A DNA stretch of 64,000 nucleotides from Hippopus hippopus. Its lineage: Eukaryota; Mollusca; Bivalvia; Cardiida; Cardiidae. Shown piece after piece: positions 11,791 to 23,400 of this stretch. A model generated the notes under the pieces. It worked only from the letters and a program-made list of their open reading frames with translations, ran no database searches and was not told where the DNA came from. Position 1 is the stretch's first letter. Every line of letters begins with the position of its first letter. The DNA lies in the NCBI GenBank assembly GCA_946811185.2, contig OX328101.1, positions 15,980,122 through 16,044,121 on the forward strand, read 5' to 3'. The position numbers and the translations under genes were made by a program.

Positions 11791-13235
11791 ACCTTCATGC
11801 CGATTGCAAAATTTTGGATTGTGCTAGTTTTTGGAGAAACAAAAATAGATGTTTCCGATTGGACACTGTACATAAGATCAGATTGCACGTTTTGTGCAGT
11901 CTGATCTTAATATACACTGTTCACAAAAGGTTATTGAGTCGCGCTCAGCAGCCTTGGCGCCCCACAGAAATTTAAATGAAGCATGAAATAAATGGTAAAT
12001 TCACTGTTGATTATCCATCTCTTTCATGAGAGAGAGAGAGAAAGTAGTTAGAAAAGAAATTTGACAAGCAGATTATGCATTTTTTTTTTAAGATCGTATG
12101 AATGAGGAAAATAAAAAAAAAAAACAATATGACGTTCGACTTACCCGTTTAACCTGTGTAAAATTCCAAATTCCATTTACATTATAGACGGGTTCAATAT
12201 GGTCGTGAAAACAAAAGAGTAACATTGTACATGACATGTTATGACAAGTGCTTGTTAACCTCAAGCAGCAAGCCGGGTAAAAAAATATGTCAGACCACAA
12301 CGGTGCGATACCATCATCAAAGAGGCACCAAATTAACCCTTTGTCCCTGTACATGGATGGAACACACAATTCTTTTCTCAAATAAAAGGTTGGCGCACTA
12401 AATTTTTGTGTAAAGTTTGTACGCAGTTAAAAATTTTTAATTTACGCTGCATGTTCATAGTCAGCATCTCTTATCTCGTACATGATTACAGGGAAAAACA
12501 CGGGAGAAGACAGTTAAACAATTTTTGTTCACGTTGGTATTTCCTTTTAAAATGTACGCCTTACATGCCTCAATATTTAGGAAATGGACTGACCCTGTAT
12601 TTTGCAGACGATCAAAAATGTTTACTGCATGATATGGAGGATAGGAAGGCAGGAGGCAATTCAGACAATCTTTTAACGTTGTTGTTGATGAAAGAAACAA
12701 ATTTGAAATTGTGAAAAAAAAAAGCACGTAGGAAAATAAATGAAGATCAAGTGAACAGCAAATTCAGGAAGTGTGCTGGATTTAATGTTGTTTGTGAATG
12801 TTGAAGAGAGGATAAGATTTCTAAGGCAGATCAAGGCTTTTAATTCTTTCAAAGCTGAAGGAGACATGTAAAATGCTGACACTGGTGGTGTAGATCAAGA
12901 TCAGACTGCGCAGGATTTGTAGACCGTTAAATGATCGACGGTGTCCTATATTTGTTAGAAACAGCCTTAGAACTGTACTCGAATGATTTCCTTTACACAC
13001 TGCAACGTTCCCTCTTCCTTCTACCACTTAGTAGAAGAGAATTTTGGCATATTTCAACTGTCTTGATTTATTATTTCTTTTTTTATACTTATCTATTACA
13101 ACTCGTTGATTAGGTAGTGGTACAATTGAAATAACATCGAGAAATAGTTTTGTTCGTTACCAGAAGAATAACTATTCCACTAAGCTAATTCATTCAAAAT
13201 TTCAATCCTATGATTGTAGATGTAAGAGCGACATA

Positions 13236-13718
13236 CCCCCGTCACGCCAAACTCGTTCTCACTCTGTTCCGTATTTTTTGCCGATCGGACTGAAACTGCC
13301 TTCGGACGAAGTGGGCGTATTAGTATCCTTTTACGAAGGGTGCTCCAGAACTTTGAGCCTGCTCAAAATTTTTTGCCATCCATCCTATCCTGTGATTAGA
13401 CGGAGTAACAACGTACTTAAAGCGAGATGGACATACTACAAACGGAACTGCTGTACTTCGATCCTATTAGAGACGCAGTGCGGTCGGGCAATAACTTGCA
13501 GTGCGTTTGCATTTTACCTACCGAAATTACATGTCCTTTCCCAGCCCGTTTTTCGATTTTGTTGACCGGGTTAAGACTTTCTGGGAATAGGTTGGTGAGA
13601 TAGGTGCTTCAGCCATTATTAGGCCAAAATTATACGTTCATCCCCGACTGTAACCCGTTTTCCGATTATGTCAGGACGGGTTAAGATGTTCTAAGAACTA
13701 GTTTAATGTGACGGGGGC
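13236..13718. mobile_element. Element P1, CCCCCGTCAC ends
   Basis: The inverted ends CCCCCGTCACGCCAAAC and CCCCCGTCACATTAAAC are flanked by TA. The insert is present in both family-H units, so it predates their duplication. A 95-codon open frame inside is not supported by any recognised motif. Confidence 0.65.
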
Positions 13719-14080
13719 TATAGAGATTGAATTTGTGCAGTACACAAGTGATTGAAACGTGAAATAGCGATTTATATCTTCATAAATATCATGCAGTTTT
13801 CTCAATTTTCTGTGTTAGTTCATATATAGCGACTATAATTATCTTCTCACACTTGTGAGATCACGGCAAACTACCGGAAGTCACGGTTTTTTCAATTAGC
13901 GACTTTTACACAGGTGAAAATCCGAAAGTTTAAACCTCTATATCTCGTGAAGTAAGCATCACAGAACGCTAACAAAATTTTTGTTAACATACTCTATTGT
14001 CGTTTTATCCGATTTTGAAATGAAAATTTTGGTGTGGAGTTACCCTTTAATAAGATTGCAGTCAGTAAAATTTCGATTCA

Positions 14081-14309
14081 TTAACCCTTTACCACACGGC
14101 AAAATTTAAGACCTATCCAAATTGAAAGCATTTGCAGACGACAATTTCATAGTGGCTCAAATGACGCAACTTTTCTTTGATAGGGTAGAAAACTTTGTGG
14201 GAAAAGGAGAAAATGCTGGTTACCAGCATTTTCTCCTTTTCCCACAATGTTTTCAAAAGGCCTCTTTTTTAGGGGCGTCAAAAGGCGTCATTGTGTGGTA
14301 AAGGGTTAA
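14081..14309. mobile_element. MITE family A, filled TTAA site
   Basis: TTAA-CCCTTTACCACAC at the left and GTGTGGTAAAGGG-TTAA at the right enclose the hairpin AAAGGAGAAAATGCTGGT/ACCAGCATTTTCTCCTTT. The same position in the other family-H unit (17518-17521) has a single TTAA and no insert. This shows directly that the inserted unit runs between duplicated TTAA sites. Confidence 0.92.
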
Positions 14310-14448
14310 TGAACAATTGCAGCTTAATAGGTAAATTTTGACAATGCCCGAATGACAGAGGTCTGTAATATCACAAATACGACTCGAAATGCTTCCTACG
14401 AACAACTTTAAAACCGTACAGGAAAAAGGAGAATTCATAAGGTTGTTA

Positions 14449-15394
14449 TGGTGGCATATTTCTGCCACGAGATACGAGATAGCTATCATGATAATTTTGG
14501 TAAATTATCGCGATAAATTAAAAGTTTCCTGGAAATCTTATCAAGATCGTGAAAAGTTTCATGATAAAAATATCGCGATAAACTCAATATTTTATCGCAA
14601 AATTTCTCCACCGTGTTCGAAGCTGACATGCGAGATAAAATTATTGTGATAGTTTTATCCGTTTCTCGATATCTATAAATAGAAAATTCATCATTTGGAT
14701 GAACTCGGTAGTTTTGACTTAAAGGGCAACTACAGCCAAAATCTCTTTTTTGGACATATGAATCCTTAAATGAAAACCATCTTAAAATAGAAAAACCGCA
14801 TTTCAATGTCTATCGTAGAAAGAGAGTTTTAAGCGAAGATGTGGTTTGCACACCTGTGCGAGTTTGTGAAATGTTCGATAAACCGGATGTAATGCCACTC
14901 TTATTTCGGCTTCTGTGTACTGTTAATTTGATCTGATGCTGACTTTTTTTCTCTCAGCCTTATCCTCCCTCATGTCAGGAGACGACTTTTTTCGTCACAA
15001 AAATCCCTATCGTATGCCGGGTGCCGAGTTTAAGCACTATTTCGAGCCAGGAGATGACTATTTATTCGTCAGTCTGCTGTCTGTCTGTCTGTCTGTCAGA
15101 ACTAAATGACATGGCTTAATATCAGATCTACCATTAATCCTCAAAAGGTTAAATAAACCTTCATGCCGATTGCAAAATTTTGAATAGTGCTAGTTTTTGG
15201 AGAAACAAAAATAGATGTTTCCGCATTGGACACTGTACATGAGATCAGATTGCATGTTCTTTGCAGTCTGATCTTAATATACACTGTTCGGAAAAGGTCA
15301 TTGAGTCGCGCTCAGCAGCCTTGGGGCCCCACAGAAATTTAAATGAGGCAAGCAATAAATGGTAAATTCACTGTTGATTATCCATCTCTTTCAT

Positions 15395-15431
<37 letters not shown>

Positions 15432-17855
15432 TAGTTAGAAAAGAAATTCGACAAGCAGATTATGCGGTTTTTTTTTTTAATTTAAGATCGTATGAATGAG
15501 GAAAATACAAAAGTTATGACGTTCGACTTACCCATTTAACCTGTGTAAAATTCCAAATTCCATTTACATTATTTACGAAAAGGGTTCAATATGGTCGTGA
15601 AAACAAAAGAGTAAATTTGTACATGACATGTTTATGACAAGTGCTTGTTAACCTCAAGCTGCAAGCCGGGTAAAAAAAAATATGTCAGACCACAACGGTG
15701 CGATATCATCACAAAAGAGGCACCGAATTAACCCTTTGTCCTTGTACATGGATGGAACACACAATTCTTTTCCAAAAAATAAAAGGATGGCGCACTAAAA
15801 TTTTGTGTAAAGTTTGTACGCAGTTATAAATTTTTAATTTACGCTGCTTTTATGGTCAGCATCTCTTATCTCGTATATGATTATGGGGAGAAACACGGGA
15901 GAAGACAGTTAAACAATTTTTGTCCACGTTGGTATTTCCTTTTAAATTGTACGCCTTACATGTCTCAGTATTTAGGAAATGGACTGACCCTGTATTTTGC
16001 AGACGAACAAAAATGTTTACTGCACGATATGGAGGACAGGAAGGCAGGAGGCAATTCAGACAATCTTTTAACGTTGTTGTTGATGAAAGAAACAAATTTC
16101 AGATTATGAAAAAAAAGCACGTAGGAAAATAAATGAAGATCGAGTGAAAAAAATATTTTTAACTTTAACAGCAAATTCAGGATATGTGCTGGATTTCATG
16201 TTGTTCGTGAATGTTGAAGAGAGGATGAGATTTCTAAGGCAGATCAAGGCTTTTAATTCTTTCCAAGCTGAAGGAGACATGTAAAATGCTGACACTGATG
16301 GTGTAGATCAAGATCAGACTGCGCAGGATTTGTAGACCGTTAAATGATCGACGGTGTCCTATATTTGGTAGAAACAGCCTTAGAAATTAACTCGAATGAT
16401 TTCCTTTTCACATTGCAACATTCCTTCTTCCTTCTACGACCTAGTAGAAGAGAATTTTGGCATGATTCAATTATCTTGATTTATTATTTCTTTTTTTATA
16501 TTTATCTATTACAACTCGTTGATTAGGTAGTGGTACAATTGAAATAACAAATTTCAAAATATTTATGTTCGTTACCAGAAGAATAACTATTCCTTTTTAT
16601 AAGTACTTTCTCCACTAAGCTAATTCATTCAAAATTTCTTTCCTTTGATTGTAGATGTAAGAGCGACATACCCCCGTCACGCCAAACTCGTTCTCACTCT
16701 GTTCCGAATTTTTTTGCTGATCGGACTGAAACTGTCTTTAGACGAAGTGGGCGTATTAGTATCCTTTTACGAAGGGTGCTCCAGAACTTTGAGCCTGCTC
16801 AAATTTTTTTGCCATCCATCCCGTCCTGTGCTTAGACGGAGTAACAACGTACTTAAAGCGAGATGGACGTACTACGAACGGAACTGCTGTACTTCGATCC
16901 TATTAGAGACGCAGTGCGGTCGGGCAATAACCTGCAGTGCGTTTGCATTTTACCGACCGAAATTACATGTCCTATCCCAGCCCGTTTTTCGATTTTGTTG
17001 ACCGGGTTAAGACTTTCTGGGAATAGGTTTGGTGAGATAGGGGCTTCAGCCATTATCAGGCCAAAATTATACGTTCATCCCCGACCGTAACCCGTTTTCC
17101 GATTATGTCAGGACGGGTTAAGACGTTGTAAGACCTAGTTTGGTGTGACGGGGGCTATAGAGATTGAAACTCTGCAGTACACAAGTGATTGAAACATGAA
17201 ATAGCGATTTATATCTTTATAAATATCATGCAGTTTTCTCAATTTTCTGTGTTAGTTCATATATAGCGACTATAATTATCTTCTCACACTTGTGAGATCA
17301 CGGCAAACTACCGGAAGTCACGGTTTTTTCAATTAGCGACTTTCACACAGGTGAAAATCCGAAAGTTTAAACCTCTATATCTCGTGGAGTAAGCATCACA
17401 GAACGTTAACAAGATTTTTGTTAACATACTCTAGTGTCGTTTTATCCGATTTTGAAATGAAAATTTTGGTGTGGAGTTACCCTTTAATAAGATTGCAGTC
17501 AGTAAAATTTCAAATCATTAATTAACAATTGTAGCTTAATTGGTAAATTTTGACAATGCCCGAATGATAGAGGTCTGTAAAATCACAAAGACGACTCGAA
17601 ATGCCTCCTACGAACAACTTTGAAACCGTACAGGGGAAAGGAGAATTCATAAGGTTGTATACGAAGGTATTCCGAAACCGTATCTAATTATAGGTATCAT
17701 GAATGTCAGTTGTGGGCACGAAAGCAAAAAAAATCATGATAAGAGTTAGCATTATTGCGATATTTTTATCGTGAATTTTTTTGTTTTATCACGATAATTC
17801 TCTTAAATTATCATGATAGCTATCTCGTATCTCGCGGCAGAAATATGCCACCATA
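14449..17855. mobile_element. Family H TIR element, unit 2 (complete)
   Basis: The inverted termini TGGTGGCATATTTCTGCC and GGCAGAAATATGCCACCA lie next to TA on both sides. Subterminal sequence is rich in ATCATGATA/ATCGCGATA palindromes. It is 3.4 kb, nearly collinear with unit 1. A 203-bp copy of its right end follows directly. It is interpreted as a TA-targeting DNA element of Tc1/mariner type or similar, but no enzyme is visible, so the superfamily is open. Confidence 0.8.
16671..17155. mobile_element. Element P2, CCCCCGTCAC ends
   Basis: The partner of P1 at the homologous place in unit 2. Inverted ends CCCCCGTCACGCCAAACT / CCCCCGTCACACCAAACT, flanked by TA. Confidence 0.65.
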
Positions 17856-18058
17856 GGTTGTATACGAAAGTATTCCGAAACCGTATCTAATTATAGGTAT
17901 CATGAATGTCAGTTGTGGGCACGAAAGCAAAAAAAATCATGATAAGAGTTAGCATTATTGCGATATTTTTATCGTGAATTTTTTTGTTTTATCACGATAA
18001 TTCTCTTAAATTATCATGATAGCTATCTCGTATCTCGCGGCAGAAATATGCCACCATA
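17653..18058. repeat. 203-bp tandem duplication of family H right end
   Basis: 17653-17855 and 17856-18058 are almost identical; one difference was noticed, GAAGGTATT against GAAAGTATT. Both end in GGCAGAAATATGCCACCA-TA. Confidence 0.95.
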
Positions 18059-18069
18059 CAGGCAATACT

Positions 18070-18160
18070 GATTAAGATCAAACCTTTGTGGGTGAAGAAG
18101 ATCGAGATAAGACCGCACAGAATGTGCAGTCTGATCCCAGATCCACACTGTATCGGCAAA
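18070..18160. mobile_element. MITE family B hairpin fragment
   Basis: GATAAGACCGCACAGAATGTGCAGTCTGATC with flanking arms; no TTAA ends seen. Confidence 0.55.
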
Positions 18161-18619
18161 AAGCGGAAAAACGAGAAAGAGATGTAGATATCTCTCTCTT
18201 CCTTATTTGAACAAGTCCGTAATAAGTAATTATCAAAATTTACCCCCCCAAATGTTTACTCGGAAGGAACATGATATGTGGTATCTAAATACACTAAGTA
18301 AAACAACAAAATAAAAAAGGATAAAAGAAGTGAATTATCGGAGAAATTGACGGCGCCGATGCTTCTTTTATATACTGAGAAAACTTGTAGACTGTGCTCT
18401 TCTCCGTTATAGATTTTTAAAAAAAAATGTATACATGAATTTGAATATACGTGTACGTTTTGTGTAAAAGTCGTTAACATATTTCCTTCGGATTTCCTTA
18501 AAGCAAGGACAAGTTAAACTGAATCCATTCTCAATATCCGAGGATTTGCAGGACAGACAATTTAACATTTTCAAGTTTTATTCCATTTTACAATAACGAC
18601 CTGATTGTATTTTCAAGCC

Positions 18620-18924
18620 GACCCCCGGTAGCTCAGTCGGTAGCGTGCAGGACTTGAGAACAGGGGTCGTGGGTTCGATCCCTGGCTCGGCCAATTTCTT
18701 TCCGAGGATTGATGATAGTCATTGCGACAGGATTCAGTCCTCTCCCACCGGTTACCATTGTCTCGACGATGGTTATGTGAGAAAGCAGCCAGTGGCTTGG
18801 AAAGAAAATTTAGCAGGGTACTGGTAAAAGAGTCTCCAGGAAAGGTGCACTGGCCGCCGCGATATCAATGAAATAATGTTGAAAACAGCGTTAAACACCA
18901 TACAAAATCAATCAATCAATGTAT
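18620..18924 (+). mobile_element. tRNA-derived SINE family E, full length
   Basis: Box A TAGCTCAGTCGG and box B GGTTCGATCCC open the element. The body contains CCTCTCCCACCGGTTACCAT and AATAATGTTGAAAACAGCGT, and the tail is (AATC)n. It is the best-preserved of nine family-E copies or fragments in the window. A single-exon 60-codon frame across it is an artefact. Confidence 0.88.
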
Positions 18925-19030
18925 TCCCAAATCATGCGCAGACGTTCGAATCAAGATAAGTGATACCTCAGTACCTTATTTTTTCTTAGTGATCTAGGAA
19001 TGCAATTCACGAAATCTTGGCAGCAAAATC

Positions 19031-19250
19031 CTAGTCTAACTTGGCTGTACAGTTTAATGACATTGATGTCTCAATACCATTGAGCCAGTTTTGTATAAAA
19101 TTATCTTTTACAGTTTGTGCAAACAGTGGCAAAAACAATTTTGGATCTATACGATTTGGATCATCCCATACAAAATTAAAACCGTAATCAGATAAAAGCA
19201 TTTTAATATTTGACATCCAATTAACATCAATACAGCACTGCGGTATACAT
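19031..19250 (-). pseudogene. Non-LTR reverse-transcriptase protein remnant
   Basis: A C-terminal stretch of a LINE-type polyprotein. The open frame reads VNWMSNIKMLLSDYGFNFVW, then DPKLFLPLFAQTVKDNFIQN and WLNGIETS. This matches the post-RT region of many invertebrate LINEs (W..vK.lL..yGF..vW ... D.f.Q.W...i..S). The fragment is about 70 codons, ends at an in-frame stop and lacks the reverse transcriptase and endonuclease. It is unrelated in position to the LINE at 41.5-43.4 kb and is a separate old insertion. The assignment rests on motif spacing recalled from the family. Confidence 0.55.
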
Positions 19251-19614
19251 ATTGAACAATAACGTTGTCTGAATTAATAACTTTAAACTAATACGGGCGA
19301 AAGACCACCCATAGATTACACGTATTACGTCAATCTCAACCCTGAAGAACAATTTTTCGGCCATTTTGAATTGTTCCACATGGAGAAAAAGTTGGACTGT
19401 ATCCGTACTTCAACTTCCTTGACAACCAGAAGGATATTTAATACAAGAAGAAAGCAACACAGTCAGACTAAATCCACAGGACTGAAATGAATTAATTTTT
19501 TGTTAAAATTTCTTAAAATAAAGATGAAGATCTACAAAATTTCCCACTTATTCGCGTATCATGACAAAAATATTGGAAAAATTATCAATATTGTTAATTT
19601 CAATGACGTATGTA

Positions 19615-20281
19615 TGGTGGCATTTTCTGCCGTGAGATACGAGATAGCTATCATGATAATTTTAGAAAACTATCGTGATAAAACAAAGTTTCCTGGAAAT
19701 ATTATCTAGATAATAAAAATTTTCACGATAAAAATATCGCGATAATTCTACCTGTTATCATGATTTTTTTTTTGCTTTCGTGCCCATAACTGACATTCAC
19801 GGTATCTATAATTAGATACGGTTTCGGAACATCTTCGTCTACAACCTTATGAATTCTCCTTTTCCCTGAATGGTTTTAAAGTGTTCGTTGGAGGCATTTC
19901 GAGTGGTCTTTGTGATTTTACAGACTTCTGTTCATTTCGAGTCTTGCCAAAATTTACCAATTAAGCTACAATTATTAATTAACGAACTTTTACTAACTGC
20001 AATCTTGTGAAGTCAAAAACTACCGAGTTCATCCAAATGATAAATTTTCTATTTATAGATATCGAGAAATAGGTAGAACTATCACGATAATTTTATCTTA
20101 CATGTTAGCTTCGTGCACAATTGAGACATTTTGCGTTAAATTATTAAGTTTATCGTGATATTTTTTTCAGGAAACTTTTCACTATCTCGATTAAATTTCC
20201 AGGAAACTTTAATTTATCGCGATAGTTTTGTAAAATTATCATGATAGCTATCTCGTATCTCGTGGCAGAAATATGCCACCA
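19615..20281 (-). mobile_element. 667-bp deletion derivative of family H
   Basis: Both ends carry the family-H terminus (TGGTGGCAT...ATGCCACCA) beside TA. Read in reverse, the first ~290 bp match the left end of the 3.4-kb element and the rest match its right end, joined near GGTAGTTTTTGACTTC. The middle ~2.7 kb, including element P, is missing. This is the MITE-like derivative expected of a TIR element. Confidence 0.85.
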
Positions 20282-20284
20282 TAC

Positions 20285-20720
20285 GTATGAACTATGCAGT
20301 TCGACATTCTTGCTTTGAAGTCATTTTTTTCTGATGTTCGGCCTTGATCCCGTTCGTCCCTTTGCAGTTCGCCCTATTTCGTGTTCGTTTTGATTTCTTC
20401 AACACCCCACCAACGTCTTGTGTTATTTTCACACTTCGTTTACAAGACTCATAAATAGGTTACTTCTCCAGTGGTTATTTAATTCAGAAAAAAACAGTAC
20501 TGTAAATATTGTTGATTTTTAGAAAGCTGACATGATGACGAGGGATATATAGTTGGGAAATACAAACATGTAGAGGATTGGATAAAAGATATTTCAGAGA
20601 TTTTGGACGACAGAGAGAAAAAGAGTGCCTTGATGCACTGTTTTCGGTTGACCCAACTCGTTTATTGGATTAATGGATGGAGGGGTGGATGTATGATTTT
20701 AATATGAGAGAAGAAGACTG
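20285..20720. other. No feature recognised
   Basis: AT-rich sequence between repeats, without splice-supported open frames. Confidence 0.5.
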
Positions 20721-21012
20721 ATTGTATGGTGTTTAACGCCGTTTTCAACAATATTTCAATTACATCGGGGCGGCCAGCGCACCTATCCATGCTTTCCTAG
20801 AGTTTCTATTACCAGTGCTCCTCACAATATTCTTTCCAGCCACTGACTGCTTTCCCACACAACTATCGTCAAAACAATGGTCAGCGGGAGAGAGGAATGA
20901 ATCCTGCCGCAGTGATTATCATCAATCCTCGGAAAGAAATTGGCAGAGCTGTGGGTCGAACCAGCGACCGCCTCTTTTTTAAGTCCTGTACGCTACCGAC
21001 TGAGCTATTGAG
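20721..21012 (-). mobile_element. SINE family E
   Basis: Antisense copy: 3' end GTTTAACGCCGTTTTCAACA first, then box B as GGGTCGAACCAGCGACC, and box A as CTACCGACTGAGCTA. Confidence 0.85.
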
Positions 21013-21755
21013 AGAAGAAGAATGGATAGATAGATGGGCATAAACATATATAGATGGATAAGGTTCTAAAAGATTTTAGTATCAATATATGCAGCTTACT
21101 GGATTTAAGAAAATAATCCAAGTTATCAAGATTATGTAGATTAGATCTACTCAGAGTTTATCGTATTAAAGTTATTCAGAGGTAGACAAGCAAAAACCAT
21201 GATGCATTCTCACAACTGGTAAGCAGAACTAGAGAAAAACAATGTATACACATATTCATCAGAGGTTTGAAGGGGGCTGATGCTGAATCTACATCCTGGC
21301 CCTCGCTGGAAGGAGCACTGTCCACATAGCCTGACTTTATTTTCAGACACACTAGTAATTTTAAGATGAACTTCTCCTTTTCCAAACATGGTTTGGATAT
21401 GTATTAACATCTAATCTTGAAAATATATCTAGATCTTTAATGTTGTTTTGCTTTTCAAGGATATTCAAAGTACGAAAAGGAGACAATTTCTTGCAATTTT
21501 ACTTTTCATTATTTCTCTTCATACTGAACCCCCAAAGAGTTTTGATAATACTCATATCTAAGTGCCTGAAAATTATGCTGTCTACATATGCTAACGGTTT
21601 TTCTTGTAGATCTATGTACAACCAGTAGATGTATTATAAAGTTCTTTTTTTGCGGTTAGGTTTCTGCACCCCTACGCAGCGAAATGAAAATGATCGGAAA
21701 TAACATGTTTCCTACTGTACATAGAGCCATTAAATACGGGCATATGTATACATGT
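21013..21755. other. No gene recognised
   Basis: Contains short overlapping antisense open frames at 21176-21410 with no motif or splice support. Confidence 0.5.
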
Positions 21756-21758
21756 TCG

Positions 21759-22018
21759 TTTGGTGTTAACGCCACTTTCAACAGTATTTCAGTTAAACTG
21801 TGGCAGCCAGTGCACCTATCCTTGCTTTTCTGGAGTGCCTTTTATCAGGATATGCACTAACTTCTTTCCAGGCCATTGGCTGCTTTCCCACCATACCTTT
21901 ACCCAAACAATGATCAGTGGTGACAGGAGGATGAAATCTGCCGCAATGACTATGATCAATCTTCAGAAAAAAAGCTAGCCCAGCTGGGATTCTAACTAAC
22001 GACCCCTAATAATTGGGA
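21759..22018 (-). mobile_element. SINE family E, diverged
   Basis: GTTAACGCCACTTTCAACAG at the 3' end and TTCTAACTAACGACCCC where box B should be. The promoter boxes are decayed. Confidence 0.7.
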
Positions 22019-22035
22019 GTTAAATTTCTTCAAAA

Positions 22036-22140
22036 GTTAACCCTTTACTACTACACAATCCCGAGTCTAAGCGACCCTGAAAGAGAAGGATTCTGAGGAC
22101 TTTGCTGGAAAAGGATAAAATGCTGGAAACCGTGGGCAGA
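22036..22140. mobile_element. MITE family A, left half
   Basis: GTTAACCCTTTACTACTACACAATCC to GGATAAAATGCTGG, then cut off by a T-run. Confidence 0.7.
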
Positions 22141-22479
22141 TTTTTTTTTTTTTTTTTTTTAATTTTCTCTCAAATTATGATATAATATAATGTATGCGGA
22201 GTAAAAAAATGAAAGGAAAATCATGTGTTCCAGGGCAAAATACTAAGACACAGTTCTTCAAAGAAGATAACTCCTGTCAAAATTATAGAAAATAGGCTGC
22301 AATTTCAAACCTAAAAAAGGTTCTTAAACTGGCAAAAACTGTTCTGATAAATTATTATTCTTAGAAATGTGATGTTTGCCAGTAGTAAAAAAGATTAATC
22401 GAGAAAATCAAGGCACTAGACTGATCACAGAAGCAATTAGAAGTGTTCTAACGTCATTCGGCACACTTGGATCTGATCC

Positions 22480-22885
22480 GTTAACCATGTCCCTCGGCTG
22501 TATCAGTAGCTTAATCTGCACCTACATGGTACATTTCTTCACCGGAAGTATACCACTCTGCCGTTCTTAAAATCGTTACACTCCACTTAGGGAGCAAACG
22601 CTACTCACAATTTTCAGCGAGAATCTTTATTAATCATGACATTTCCCATGACAAACAGTTTGTATTTTTTTTCTAGCTCGGTCTATCAATTAGGTTGGCA
22701 TTTTCAGCGATAGGTAGCTTAATGTCGTAGCTGTTGTTGCCGTTACTGATCAATTTACAGGGTGCCACCATATTTTAGATCATGTGACTGGTGACTGGTA
22801 GTATTTTAAAATGGAACCCTCCTTGATACGGACGAAGTTAGATGTAGGCATGGAATCGGCCGAGTTGTAACGAATGGTTCTAACG
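22480..22885. repeat. Dispersed repeat, inverted partner of 9990-10370
   Basis: Shares TCCCTCGGCTGTATCAGTAG, TGCACCTACATGGTACATTT and GGCATGGAATCGGCCGAG with the earlier copy in opposite orientation. Confidence 0.55.
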
Positions 22886-23001
22886 TGACAATAAAGACAA
22901 AATTTTCTGATCAATTAGAACTGCCTTCTTTTTTTCACAGACCTAGTACTTTTTAAAGTCTTGTAAAAACAAATAAAAATTACAGTCTATAAAACAGAGA
23001 T

Positions 23002-23400
23002 TTTTAAGAGATATGGCGCATTTATTACAGTGACACTTTTGCAAGAGACTGCTCTGTAAAAGAACTTCTACAATCTCATCGGAAGTTAACGGAGAATTGG
23101 GTAAATATCCATTGTATGTATTAAGGTCATATGCCACAGTTTTCTCTGCTCACAGGTTGCGCATGCTTCCTTTTAGTAACCCTATTCCATTGGGTCACTA
23201 TGACAGGGAGGTGATATATTTTTTAACAGTTATATGTCGGTTGCCTTATAAATGTCATGAAATCATGAAATCACAGACGCGGAGGAAAAATCGGAGATTT
23301 ATTAATGATCGGGATGCCAAATAATGCCAAAACAGACGTTTATTATAATGAGGGTAATTCATCTTGTCAATAACTAATAAATGCGCCATATCTCTTAAAA
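23002..23400. repeat. 400-bp segment with 26-bp inverted ends
   Basis: TTTTAAGAGATATGGCGCAT (23003-) is inverted at ATGCGCCATATCTCTTAAAA (-23400), and the match covers 26 bp. An antisense open frame, 22943-23137, partly overlaps it and reads C.CNKC near its middle; no domain was assigned. Confidence 0.5.

Larger units (their letters stand above)
11078..14446. mobile_element. Family H TIR element, unit 1 (lacks right end)
   Basis: It starts with TGGTGGCATATTTCTGCC next to TA (11076-11077) and is collinear, with high identity, with unit 2 (14449-17855). It stops at GGTTGT just before unit 2, so it lacks the last ~200 bp including the right inverted terminus. It carries a family-B fragment near 11865, element P1 (13236-13718) and a family-A insertion (14081-14309) that unit 2 does not have. 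No transposase-like reading frame was recognised in 3.4 kb. Confidence 0.8.

Noticed and set aside
16645..17001. 118-codon open frame conserved with 13278-13565
   Set aside because: Lies across element P inside both family-H units; similarity is explained by the duplication and no protein motif is visible.
18620..18700. tRNA gene (boxes A and B well preserved)
   Set aside because: The acceptor and anticodon stems do not pair as a tRNA, and the sequence continues into a SINE body with an (AATC)n tail.
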